Shown piece by piece: positions 1 through 5,957 of a stretch of 13,269 nucleotides of DNA. Numbering within the stretch: position 1 is the first letter of the stretch; the number at the start of each line of letters is the position of its first letter. The DNA is taken from the NCBI GenBank assembly GCA_029863735.1, contig JAOTUT010000018.1, positions 1 through 13,269 of the forward strand. Reading direction: 5' to 3'. This DNA is from Ignavibacteria bacterium (GTDB lineage: Bacteria > Bacteroidota > Ignavibacteria > Ignavibacteriales > Ignavibacteriaceae). Made by a program: the position numbers and the translations under genes. Below the pieces are notes generated by a model. It saw nothing but the letters and a program-made list of their open reading frames with translations. It searched no databases and was not told the DNA's origin.

Positions 1-780
1 CAGATGTTCCTTCTCAATTTTCGCGGGTCTGTGCTCGTGGCAGTTATAGCAGGTGTACTTCTCAAATGTTTTATTCACATCGTGGCAGTCTGCGCAATCC
101 GAAGGATGATTATTATCAAACCTGAAATATTTTGTATGATCGAATGTAGATGGTTTCCAACTGTCGGTAGTATGGCATTGAGCACATTGAATTATTCTGC
201 CCAATCCCTTATGCAGTGCATCTGCAGGTTTCTTGTTTTCGTGACAGCTTCGGCATTCGTTCTTTCTTTCCCCAAGCAGCTCATGTTTAAAGTGCGAAGG
301 TTTCCACGCAGGCGTAGTATGGCACTCCGAACATTCTATGCTAATCATAATATGTATTTCATCGGACGGTTTTTGCGGTGTGTGACATTTGCTGCATTCC
401 CTCTGCAGACCAGATGAAAGAACATCGTGCCTGAAATTTTGTGTCGCATTCTCTCTCGATAAACCACTATGTTCGGTGTGGCAGTCAAAGCAATATATGT
501 TTATTATAGACTGGTGAAGAAGATTACTTTTGGTATTTGCCGCATCCCTGACATTTCCTTCAACTGATTTAATACCAATCTCCGCAAGCTGATGACATTT
601 GATACATTTTTCAGTCTGTGCACCGGCAGCAAGAGTGTGGCATGCAAGACAGTCATTCTTAAGCATCAGGTGATCTTCAATCATCACTCCCGGATTAATA
701 GTATAGTAGGGGAAAATAATTAACCCGGCCAGTCCGGTCAGGAAGAGTATCAAAAACAATATAAATGCAGTATTCTTCAC
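1..780 (-). CDS. Multiheme cytochrome c, at least nine hemes (C-terminus off the left edge)
   Basis: Reading the minus strand from a GTG at 780-778 gives an open frame of 260 codons to the window edge. An N-terminal hydrophobic segment (about residues 4-24) acts as signal or anchor. Nine CxxCH heme-binding motifs follow: CLACH (637-651), CIKCH (592-606), CFDCH (478-492), CSKCH (382-396), CSECH (319-333), CRSCH (241-255), CAQCH (172-186), CADCH (82-96) and CYNCH (37-51). Extra histidines between motifs, for example in two matching WKPSxFxH stretches, are likely distal heme ligands. The GTG overlaps the stop of the upstream cytochrome b gene in a GTGA, which suggests translational coupling and supports this start. 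The expected role is periplasmic or surface electron transfer from the membrane partner; donor and acceptor are not readable. The end of the protein is missing, and one more CxxCH beyond the edge is plausible from the EHRPAKIEKEH-type ending. Confidence 0.9.
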   Translation of the reverse strand, partial: MKNTAFILFLILFLTGLAGLIIFPYYTINPGVMIEDHLMLKNDCLACHTLAAGAQTEKCIKCHQLAEIGIKSVEGNVRDAANTKSNLLHQSIINIYCFDCHTEHSGLSRENATQNFRHDVLSSGLQRECSKCHTPQKPSDEIHIMISIECSECHTTPAWKPSHFKHELLGERKNECRSCHENKKPADALHKGLGRIIQCAQCHTTDSWKPSTFDHTKYFRFDNNHPSDCADCHDVNKTFEKYTCYNCHEHRPAKIEKEHL

Positions 781-1352
781 CAGCGCCAGAAAAGAAGTGT
801 GGTAATGATATGAAGAAGTGCCAGTGCAGCAAAGAACGCCGTTAAGGGCAGGTGAACACTTCTCCACATTTGCATTTTGTCGGCAATTAATGAAAGAGCA
901 AAAAGTTCTTTTTCAATTTCATCATCGGAAAGATTTTTAAGTTTCAGTTCCGCACGTTTGTCTTTTATTCTCTCTCTTGCCTGCCTGAGTAAATACTTTC
1001 CCGTAATACCGCTTGCTACAACTATCAGCATAGCAAATACTGCCATACGCGGAATTACAGCATCAAATTCAAATCCAGCGTGAACAAGAATTAATAATGA
1101 GCCCGTCCAGGCAAGTGCTTCGTGCACTATCAGCAGGGTTTTCGCCTTTCCAAAATTGATAACTTTTCTTTTACGTAAGGAATAGATGAAGGAAATGATT
1201 ATTAAAAAAGTTCCGGCAATACCAAGGTATCGCAAAATCCATTTATAACCCACGGATTGCAGAAAAATATGAAGCAATGTTGCAGAAGCAATAAGTACAA
1301 CAAAGATAAGTATGGAAGGAATTATTGCCCGTATTGCAAATTTTGAATCCAT
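777..1352 (-). CDS. Four-helix membrane cytochrome b (bis-histidine, probably diheme)
   Basis: This 191-residue integral membrane protein has hydrophobic segments at about residues 10-32, 38-57, 73-92, 101-118 and 164-188. Two helices each carry a histidine pair spaced 14 residues apart: H77/H91 in one, H167/H181 in another. That is the classic arrangement by which b-type cytochromes hold two stacked hemes across a membrane (cytochrome b561, ferric reductase and formate dehydrogenase gamma-type folds). A charged stretch (about 123-150, rich in Lys, Arg and Glu) forms a cytoplasmic or periplasmic loop. The ATG at 1352 begins MDSKF and has only a weak Shine-Dalgarno. The gene overlaps the multiheme cytochrome c gene by 4 bases, so the two probably form a quinone-linked module passing electrons between the membrane pool and the periplasmic cytochrome. 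The family name is not certain; the heme-ligand pattern is directly visible. Confidence 0.82.
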   Translation of the reverse strand: MDSKFAIRAIIPSILIFVVLIASATLLHIFLQSVGYKWILRYLGIAGTFLIIISFIYSLRKRKVINFGKAKTLLIVHEALAWTGSLLILVHAGFEFDAVIPRMAVFAMLIVVASGITGKYLLRQARERIKDKRAELKLKNLSDDEIEKELFALSLIADKMQMWRSVHLPLTAFFAALALLHIITTLLFWRW

Positions 1353-1451
1353 ATAATCCGGAATAATTACAATTGGAATTTACAAAATTAAAAGTTGAAA
1401 AGGATATTACGAAAAAAATATTCACGCTTCAGTTTGTCATTAACAAATCAC

Positions 1452-3194
1452 TCAATCTTCTTCAGCAATAACCGCAACAGGGTAATAAGTATAAATTTCT
1501 TTCTTCACTAGTCTGCTAATTCCGTCGGGAGAGTACTGGTCGTAGTAAAGAACTTCTATAGGCTCACCGGATTGTGTCTGAAGAATTCCGTCGTTCTGTT
1601 TTGCAACGCAACTTTCACTTAAAATTACCGCAACAAATTTATAAGAGTCGTTTTCGGTTTCTGCAAAAATAACTTCTTCCATATCCCCGGAGATCTTTCC
1701 TCTTAAAAAACCTTTAACATACTGCCGTGTATTTGGATCAAGATTGCGGTCCGCATCCTGTATAACAATCCTGTTAAGCTCGTTTATTCCAAAGTGCTCG
1801 TAAACTTCGGTGTAGTTTTTATCGGTTAAATAAATTTCCGCAGAGGAGCCCATTAGCAAAACATCTCCCCAGGAATTCGGGTTCGTCCACGTGTAAGTGT
1901 GCACATTGCCCGGCAGGTATTTATCGGTTATCCAGAATAATCTTTTTTCAAAACCATCGTTTGCCCTAACGCTTGTGTTCACAAAAAAATGAAAACCGAT
2001 TGTGCTGCCAAGCAAGCCGTTAACGTATTTAAGCTCTTCATCGGTTTTAAATACAGCCTCAACAATGTAACCTTTATCTGTCCTTTGCAGATAAAAGGGA
2101 GTAGCCCTAGCAAACAAGCTGTGTCTTCCCAGCGCTTTACCAAAATACGGGGGGTAAGGCGCAAACCAGAATTGAAAGCATCCGGCATCGAAATCATTCA
2201 GCATTTTCCTGTTCAGCGCATCGAACCAGACTTCCAGCGAGTTTGTAGTCCACCATGCACCGGCATCTTCTCTTACCGGGTATGGATCGGTTACTTCTGC
2301 TGCTACAAATATTTCATCGAAATCCCACGCAAGATAAACCTTGGCAGAAAATTCCGGATCGGAATAATCTTTTATGGGAGTCATCGGCTGAGAAAGCTCC
2401 CACTCGTCGAGGTTTCCGTCGGGAACAAACTCTTTGTTCATTCTTGGCGCAAGTCCTATTCGTAAAGATTTAAATGTTGTTTCCTGCGTTCGTTCAAATT
2501 TTTCTTCTGATTCTACCGGCGACTCGGGAAGTATCGCATACTTTGCTTGCTTCTGTGAAAAGTTTGGATAAAGAGTTGCTGCATCGTCAACAACGTTAAT
2601 TGCTTCTTCAACTCTCAATCTTTCCAGCTTCCTGTTCAAAAGCTCCTTGTTTGTGTCGGATTGAACTGTCTGGTCGGGCGTTTCGTGAACGATTTCGGAA
2701 CCTTCATAACTCATATCTAGCTGAACATTGCCGTCTTTACCTGTACCGCTTTTTTCTTCACCTGTCTTGCCGCTTTCGCCTTCTGTTTTTCCAGACCCAT
2801 TTGATTTCAAATATTCTTTCAGCTCATTCTGCATACCGCCCAAATCATTTTCACCTTGTCCGAAATAATTTTGAGTGATGTCGTTTATCTTTTCTTCATC
2901 AAGATCCGATGAAGTTACAACATCGGAGAAATTATCAACCTGCTTTTCTGTCAACTCGGGCTTGTGCTTCTCGATTAATTCTTTTACCTGCTTTTTTCTT
3001 AATTCCTTTTCTTCAATCTGTTTCTTTATCAAATCTTTGAATTTTGTCTCTTCCTCTTTCTTTTTTTCTTCTGTGATTTCTTTTTGAACCTGTTCAGGCG
3101 GTTCGGGTTTGGCAAGCCCGAAGAAGTCGGTTGAGTAAAGCCACAAAAACAGCAGCAGATGAATTATGGTTGAAAAGAGATAGAAGCGCTTCAT
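1452..3194 (-). CDS. TonB-like anchored protein with CBM9-like periplasmic domain
   Basis: This 580-residue protein begins with a short cytoplasmic tail and one membrane helix (about residues 4-26) containing S8 and H12, the SxxxH signature of TonB/TolA transmembrane segments. Pro/Glu/Lys-rich and strongly charged, probably coiled-coil sequence follows (about 29-130), then a Gly/Ser/Lys linker (131-157). Residues about 245-450 resemble a family 9 carbohydrate-binding (CBM9/DOMON-like) domain: DGNLDEWE near 259-266, AKVYLAWDFDEIFVAAEV, an acidic DPYPVREDAG loop, NSLEVWFDA near 318-326, and a closing NSWGDVLLM. Residues about 471-570 form another beta-rich domain (IVIQDADRNLDP, SGDMEEVIFAET). 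No TonB C-terminal domain is recognisable. The ATG overlaps the exbD stop as ATGA, so it is the third gene of an exbB-exbD operon, the usual place of tonB. A proton-motive-force-driven role with a sugar-like or envelope ligand is inference. Confidence 0.9.
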   Translation of the reverse strand: MKRFYLFSTIIHLLLFLWLYSTDFFGLAKPEPPEQVQKEITEEKKKEEETKFKDLIKKQIEEKELRKKQVKELIEKHKPELTEKQVDNFSDVVTSSDLDEEKINDITQNYFGQGENDLGGMQNELKEYLKSNGSGKTEGESGKTGEEKSGTGKDGNVQLDMSYEGSEIVHETPDQTVQSDTNKELLNRKLERLRVEEAINVVDDAATLYPNFSQKQAKYAILPESPVESEEKFERTQETTFKSLRIGLAPRMNKEFVPDGNLDEWELSQPMTPIKDYSDPEFSAKVYLAWDFDEIFVAAEVTDPYPVREDAGAWWTTNSLEVWFDALNRKMLNDFDAGCFQFWFAPYPPYFGKALGRHSLFARATPFYLQRTDKGYIVEAVFKTDEELKYVNGLLGSTIGFHFFVNTSVRANDGFEKRLFWITDKYLPGNVHTYTWTNPNSWGDVLLMGSSAEIYLTDKNYTEVYEHFGINELNRIVIQDADRNLDPNTRQYVKGFLRGKISGDMEEVIFAETENDSYKFVAVILSESCVAKQNDGILQTQSGEPIEVLYYDQYSPDGISRLVKKEIYTYYPVAVIAEED

Positions 3195-3601
3195 TCCACT
3201 TCCTTCACAGCGAAAGAAATTTTTTCAATTCCCAGCTTTCGTGCAATATCGGTAAGCCGCATTACTTTTTGGATGTCAGCACCCTGTTCAGACCTGACTA
3301 GTATAACTTCCTTTCCACCCTGCGCAAAAATATTTTTTATTCTTTCCTCTAGCTGGCTTTCTTCAACCACTTCATTCTTAATGTAGAAGCTCCCGCTTTT
3401 GTGAATTTCAATAATCAGTGTGTTTTCAATCTTCATCATCTCCGGTTGATCGGAAACAGGCAGGTTCATCGGGAGAATTTTTTCTTCTTCCTGGACTGTA
3501 ATTGTGAGAATGAAGAAAATCGTTAAAAGAAAGATTGCATCCAGCAAAGGCATAAAGTTGAAAGAGTAACCTTCGTCTTCTTTTTCAATTTCAGTTTTCA
3601 T
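3191..3601 (-). CDS. exbD: ExbD/TolR-type biopolymer transport protein
   Basis: This single-helix inner-membrane protein of 136 residues is the partner of ExbB in a proton-driven motor. The helix (about residues 15-36) contains PLLDAIFLLTIFFI. Asp21 sits where ExbD/TolR proteins keep the essential proton-carrying aspartate. The periplasmic part (about 37-136) has the ExbD pattern of a beta strand, then helix and strand, ending in ISFAVKEVE. I chose the ATG at 3601, which overlaps the end of exbB by 11 bases. The frame extends to a TTG at 3634, but that adds 11 unsupported residues and deepens the overlap to 44 bases. The stop overlaps the next gene's ATG, so exbB, exbD and the TonB-like gene are one translationally coupled unit. 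TolR is the alternative name, but no tolA, tolB or pal gene is seen nearby. Confidence 0.92.
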   Translation of the reverse strand: MKTEIEKEDEGYSFNFMPLLDAIFLLTIFFILTITVQEEEKILPMNLPVSDQPEMMKIENTLIIEIHKSGSFYIKNEVVEESQLEERIKNIFAQGGKEVILVRSEQGADIQKVMRLTDIARKLGIEKISFAVKEVE

Positions 3602-4217
3602 TTTTTGCGGAGATTGTTTGTATGTAATCTTCAATATGCTTTGAAAGTGCTGAAATACTTTTACTCGTTCTGTATTTAATGAAGTAATGCCCGCTCATTG
3701 TGTAAGCGGCTATTACAAGTCCTGCAATTGTTGTGCTTAATGCTTTACCAATTCCCTGCGAAAGCATCTGAAACTTTTCCGTTCCTCCCAAATCACCGAT
3801 CGACAAAAATGCTTCGGCAAGACCGAGCACTGTTCCCAGAATACCGAGCAGCGGTGCAAGCTGCACAATGAATATCAAAGCGTGCATTCTTTTTTTCTGT
3901 GCAGCAACCTCTTCAACAAGTGCATCTTCAATTATTTGTTTATTGTGTGAGGGGTTTGCGGCAGAGTCCGGTTTTAGTTTGGCTATCAATTTTACAATTG
4001 AGGGATTGCCTTTGCTTAATACTTTTTGTTTTACAATTTCATCATTTGATTTTACTGTGCTCTTCAACTTGAAGAAAAAATCATCGTACTTTGCATTCTG
4101 CTTGTAGATGAAAACCAGCTGTTCAATTATTATCGCAAGTGAGATTATTGAAATGACGAATAGTATGTAGATTATGAATCCGCCCTGCAGGAACATGTTG
4201 AGATAAGATTGCTCCAT
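3591..4217 (-). CDS. exbB: ExbB/TolQ/MotA-family proton channel protein
   Basis: This 208-residue inner-membrane protein is the ring-forming subunit of an ExbB-ExbD type motor that uses the proton motive force. It has three membrane segments at about residues 12-37, 113-138 and 158-178. The two last helices carry the family hallmarks: LAPLLGILGTVLGLAEAF with its Gly-rich turn, and GIGKALSTTIAGLVIAAY with the paired threonines that line the proton path. The cytoplasmic loop between helices 1 and 2 (about 38-112) and the C-terminal tail are hydrophilic, as expected. It is first in the operon, starting at the ATG at 4217 with a short purine stretch upstream. Some 174 bases separate it from the divergent gene starting at 4392, so the operon promoter should lie there. 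ExbB is preferred over TolQ because the third gene resembles TonB in its anchor. Confidence 0.94.
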   Translation of the reverse strand: MEQSYLNMFLQGGFIIYILFVISIISLAIIIEQLVFIYKQNAKYDDFFFKLKSTVKSNDEIVKQKVLSKGNPSIVKLIAKLKPDSAANPSHNKQIIEDALVEEVAAQKKRMHALIFIVQLAPLLGILGTVLGLAEAFLSIGDLGGTEKFQMLSQGIGKALSTTIAGLVIAAYTMSGHYFIKYRTSKSISALSKHIEDYIQTISAKNEN

Positions 4218-4380
4218 TTTTCCAATCCGTGGATATTGAGAAAAAGATTACCCTAAAGTTACGATTATGTGAGAAAAGTTATGAGGAGAATGGGCTTATT
4301 TCACCTATTCTTACTATTTATTACTTATTTGTTTTATATTCATCTATCTCATCACAGAAGAAATAATTTTTTAACTAAAT

Positions 4381-4385
4381 GGAGA
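4381..4385 (+). promoter_or_regulatory. Ribosome binding site deciding the start at 4392
   Basis: GGAGA lies 6 bases before the ATG at 4392. The frame is open further upstream to 4269, but that extension gives a second hydrophobic stretch ahead of the signal peptide and has no comparable site, so the downstream ATG is preferred. Confidence 0.6.
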
Positions 4386-4391
4386 ATAAAA

Positions 4392-4832
4392 ATGAAAAAG
4401 AGTTCTACCTTAATAATTTTTCTCTCTGTGCTTATCTATTCATTTTCATTTGGACAGAGTTCACTTACGGATTTGTTAACAAAACAATTTCACCAGGCCT
4501 GGAATAAGGAAAACATTAATGAAATGGTCTCACAGCTTCAGCACGATGCATTTTTCAAATCACCCCACCAGCTGAGGTATGGAAGAGATAAAATGGCTGC
4601 AACGGTCCTGAAAACAAATCCATCTAAATATAAAGTTGTAAGCACAAAGGAAATTCATTCAAAAGTTGAAGATGACATTGCCTGGTCAATAGGTGAGTTC
4701 ACTTCTGATATTTATGATAAGTATGGAAATAAAACTAAAGAACAGTTGAAAGGTACTTACACATATGTTTTCACAAAGAAAAATAAAGGGGATTGGAAAG
4801 TTCAAATGCTGATTTATCACGAGCAAGAATAG
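4392..4832 (+). CDS. Secreted NTF2-like (DUF4440/SnoaL-type) protein
   Basis: This protein has 146 residues. A signal peptide covers about residues 1-22 (Lys-Lys, hydrophobic core, then FSFGQ), so the mature protein should be periplasmic or exported. The rest looks like a single cone-shaped NTF2-like domain. It has an N-terminal helix with the pattern LTKQFHQAWNKENINEMVSQL, a strand with DAFFKSPHQLRYGRDKM, and late strands ending in GTYTYVFTKKNKGDWKVQMLIYH, which is the usual DUF4440 ending. Family members include enzymes and binding proteins; catalytic residues cannot be assigned here. It is divergent from the exbB operon and is followed by 222 bases of spacer, so it appears to be a single-gene unit. 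It ends in TAG, showing that TAG is an ordinary stop in this genome. Confidence 0.8.
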   Translation: MKKSSTLIIFLSVLIYSFSFGQSSLTDLLTKQFHQAWNKENINEMVSQLQHDAFFKSPHQLRYGRDKMAATVLKTNPSKYKVVSTKEIHSKVEDDIAWSIGEFTSDIYDKYGNKTKEQLKGTYTYVFTKKNKGDWKVQMLIYHEQE

Positions 4833-5021
4833 ACTCAGAAGGAATAGGATATTTTATATGAACACTATCAAGAATTTACAGCACTTAGTATAAATTGTAT
4901 TTTACAAAAGCTTTAGATAGTTTCGTTCTATCGTCGGGTAATAAATTTACAATTCATCATCACTCTTCTATTTCACCCGGGATAACTTACCTTTGCCACA
5001 CAACTCTCGGTCAGGTTAAAA

Positions 5022-5027
5022 TATAAT
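5022..5027 (+). promoter_or_regulatory. Candidate -10 box for the cytochrome c gene
   Basis: A perfect TATAAT lies 27 bases before the ATG at 5055, which would place a transcript start just ahead of the Shine-Dalgarno site. No good -35 box is seen at the usual distance: the nearest TTG-containing hexamer, at 4993, is about 23 bases away. The AT-rich context makes a chance match possible. Confidence 0.3.
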
Positions 5028-5043
5028 TCATTCACATATTACT

Positions 5044-5050
5044 AAGGAGG
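5044..5050 (+). promoter_or_regulatory. Strong Shine-Dalgarno (AAGGAGG)
   Basis: A full-consensus AAGGAGG sits 4 bases before the ATG at 5055. It is the strongest ribosome binding site in the window and indicates that the cytochrome c gene was built for high expression, despite its internal stop. Confidence 0.75.
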
Positions 5051-5054
5051 TGCT

Positions 5055-5369
5055 ATGCGCAAAATTATTTTTGCAGGGGTTATAACTACATTGTTTTCTA
5101 TTGTACTGTTGTTTCAGTTTAGTTGTGCGGGGGAAAAAACTGCCAAACCTCTATCACAGGGAGAGATGATTGCTTTGGGGAAATACATCGTAACCACGAG
5201 CGGGTGTGATGACTGCCATACACCTAAAATATTTACTGAGAACGGACCTGTATTTGACACAACAAGACGTTTCTCGGGTTATCCACAGGGAGAAGTATTG
5301 CCTGCTATTGACATGAACATGATAGGACCCGGTAAATGGTCAATGACTGACAAGCATTTAGGCGCATAG
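5055..5369 (+). CDS. N-terminal fragment of cytochrome c (CxxCH half)
   Basis: This is the 104-residue product if the TAG is obeyed. It contains a signal or lipoprotein leader ending in FSCAGE (Cys24; the -3 position is not the usual Leu, so lipidation is uncertain) and the heme attachment site CDDCH at 51-55. GPVFDTTRRFSGYPQGEVLP follows, the usual linker of this small-cytochrome family. It could still bind heme covalently but lacks the methionine ligand and the C-terminal helices, so a stable working cytochrome is unlikely. The ATG at 5055 is fixed by the AAGGAGG site. Confidence 0.6.
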   Translation: MRKIIFAGVITTLFSIVLLFQFSCAGEKTAKPLSQGEMIALGKYIVTTSGCDDCHTPKIFTENGPVFDTTRRFSGYPQGEVLPAIDMNMIGPGKWSMTDKHLGA

Positions 5370-5375
5370 GTAGGA

Positions 5376-5654
5376 ATGTGGGGAATTTCTTATGCATCCA
5401 ATCTCACACCCGATAAAGCAACCGGAATAGGTACTATGACAGAAGAGATGTTTGTTAAATGTTTAAGGGAAGGAAAATATATGGGTGTTGGCAGACCATT
5501 GCTTCCTCCAATGCCGTGGGATGTCTACGGAAAGAAAACAGATCAGGACCTTAAAGCAATGTACGCTTACCTGATGTCTGTAAAACCAATAAATAATATG
5601 GTTCCGCAGCCGGTAACACCGGATAAAATGGGGCAAGTGTTGGCGAAAAAATAA
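5376..5654 (+). CDS. C-terminal fragment of cytochrome c (methionine-ligand half)
   Basis: This open stretch continues the same frame after the TAG; the first possible ATG is at 5376. It encodes MWGISYASNLTPDKATGIG, then TEEMFVKCLREGKYMG, the LLPPMPW motif with the probable axial methionine, and TDQDLKAMYAYLMSVKP, the family's closing helix. It has no signal peptide, no CxxCH and no convincing ribosome binding site, so it is unlikely to be made or exported as a separate protein. I read it as the tail of the interrupted gene, not an independent gene. Confidence 0.5.
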   Translation: MWGISYASNLTPDKATGIGTMTEEMFVKCLREGKYMGVGRPLLPPMPWDVYGKKTDQDLKAMYAYLMSVKPINNMVPQPVTPDKMGQVLAKK

Positions 5655-5687
5655 AAGTTTATAATTAATAGGAGGCTACATAAATTG

Positions 5688-5721
5688 AAGCACTCTCTTT
5701 TATTGAAGCGAGTGCTTTTTT
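5688..5721 (+). terminator. Rho-independent terminator after the cytochrome c gene
   Basis: An 8-base-pair perfect stem, AAGCACTC (5688-5695) with GAGTGCTT (5710-5717), has a 14-base loop and runs directly into a T tract (5716-5721). It lies 34 bases after the cytochrome stop codon. Confidence 0.75.
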
Positions 5722-5762
5722 ACTTTAGACATCACAGCCTTTGCCGTGACATCCGGCGTGAT

Positions 5763-5877
5763 TGTCATGCTGGCTTGTTCCGACAGAACGGGGTTCTGAC
5801 GAACGAGTCCGGAATCTGCCTGCTCGTATCGTCTCCGACGAGTCTGAGCGGGCCAGATAGGCAGGGCGGGAATGACA
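5763..5877 (+). repeat. GC-rich palindromic element with inverted ends (REP/MITE-like)
   Basis: This stretch of about 115 bases is clearly richer in G and C than the AT-rich flanks and encodes nothing convincing. It starts with TGTCAT (5763-5768) and ends with ATGACA (5872-5877), an inverted pair. Inside are further hairpins: CAGAAC/GTTCTG with a 3-base loop (5784-5798), CTGCCT (5816-5821) with AGGCAG (5859-5864), and CGTC/GACG (5830-5840). The shape resembles dispersed intergenic repeats of the TGTCATGCTG...GGAATGACA kind. Whether it is repeated elsewhere in the genome cannot be seen here. A small hairpin, GCCG/CGGC (5743-5757), lies just before it. Confidence 0.6.
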
Positions 5878-5947
5878 GCTTAATATTGATTACAACTCTT
5901 ATAATTCAAATTTTATTTTTATTTTTGTCCTAAAGTATACCATTGAC

Positions 5948-5953
5948 AGGAGG
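5948..5953 (+). promoter_or_regulatory. Shine-Dalgarno AGGAGG deciding the start at 5958
   Basis: AGGAGG precedes the ATG at 5958 by 4 bases. The frame also opens at a TTG at 5943, but that start would include the ribosome binding site itself, so the ATG is preferred. Confidence 0.7.
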
Positions 5954-5957
5954 TAAA

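Larger units (their letters stand above)
5055..5654 (+). pseudogene. Cytochrome c gene interrupted by one in-frame TAG
   Basis: Two open stretches, 5055-5369 and 5376-5654, share one reading frame and are separated by a single TAG at 5367-5369. Together they encode a normal-looking exported c-type cytochrome of 199 codons plus the internal stop. It has an N-terminal hydrophobic segment with a candidate lipidation Cys24, CxxCH at residues 51-55 (SGCDDCHTPK), and a C-terminal half with SYASNLTPDKATGIG and LLPPMPW, where Met153 is the likely distal heme ligand. As I recall this family, the residue just before VGxWG is usually tryptophan, so TGG to TAG by one base would explain the stop. Truncation would separate heme attachment from the methionine. 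A recent nonsense mutation, a sequencing or assembly error, and readthrough are all possible. Other genes here end in TAG, so general recoding is unlikely. Confidence 0.8.

Noticed and set aside
4..417. Plus-strand open frame of 137 codons at the left edge
   Set aside because: It is the complement of the multiheme cytochrome, whose nine CxxCH motifs fix the minus strand as coding.
3602..3634. Upstream TTG start for ExbD at 3634
   Set aside because: The ATG at 3601 gives the family length and only an 11-base overlap with exbB.
1452..4217. Classification as a Tol-Pal system
   Set aside because: There is no tolB, pal or ybgF-like gene, and the third protein lacks a recognisable TolA C-terminal domain.
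4269..4391. N-terminal extension of the NTF2-like protein
   Set aside because: The ATG at 4392 has GGAGA upstream and starts directly with a signal peptide.
4988..4995. TACCTTTG as a Bacteroidetes-type -7 promoter box (TAnnTTTG)
   Set aside because: No TTTG lies at the required distance upstream, and 8-mers of this kind are common by chance in AT-rich DNA.
5367..5369. TAG as pyrrolysine or a recoded sense codon
   Set aside because: TAG ends at least two other genes in the window normally and the context gives no sign of pyrrolysine use.
5685..5933. Plus-strand 82-codon frame starting at TTG
   Set aside because: It runs through a terminator hairpin and the GC-rich palindromic element and has no protein-like pattern, despite the GGAGG upstream.
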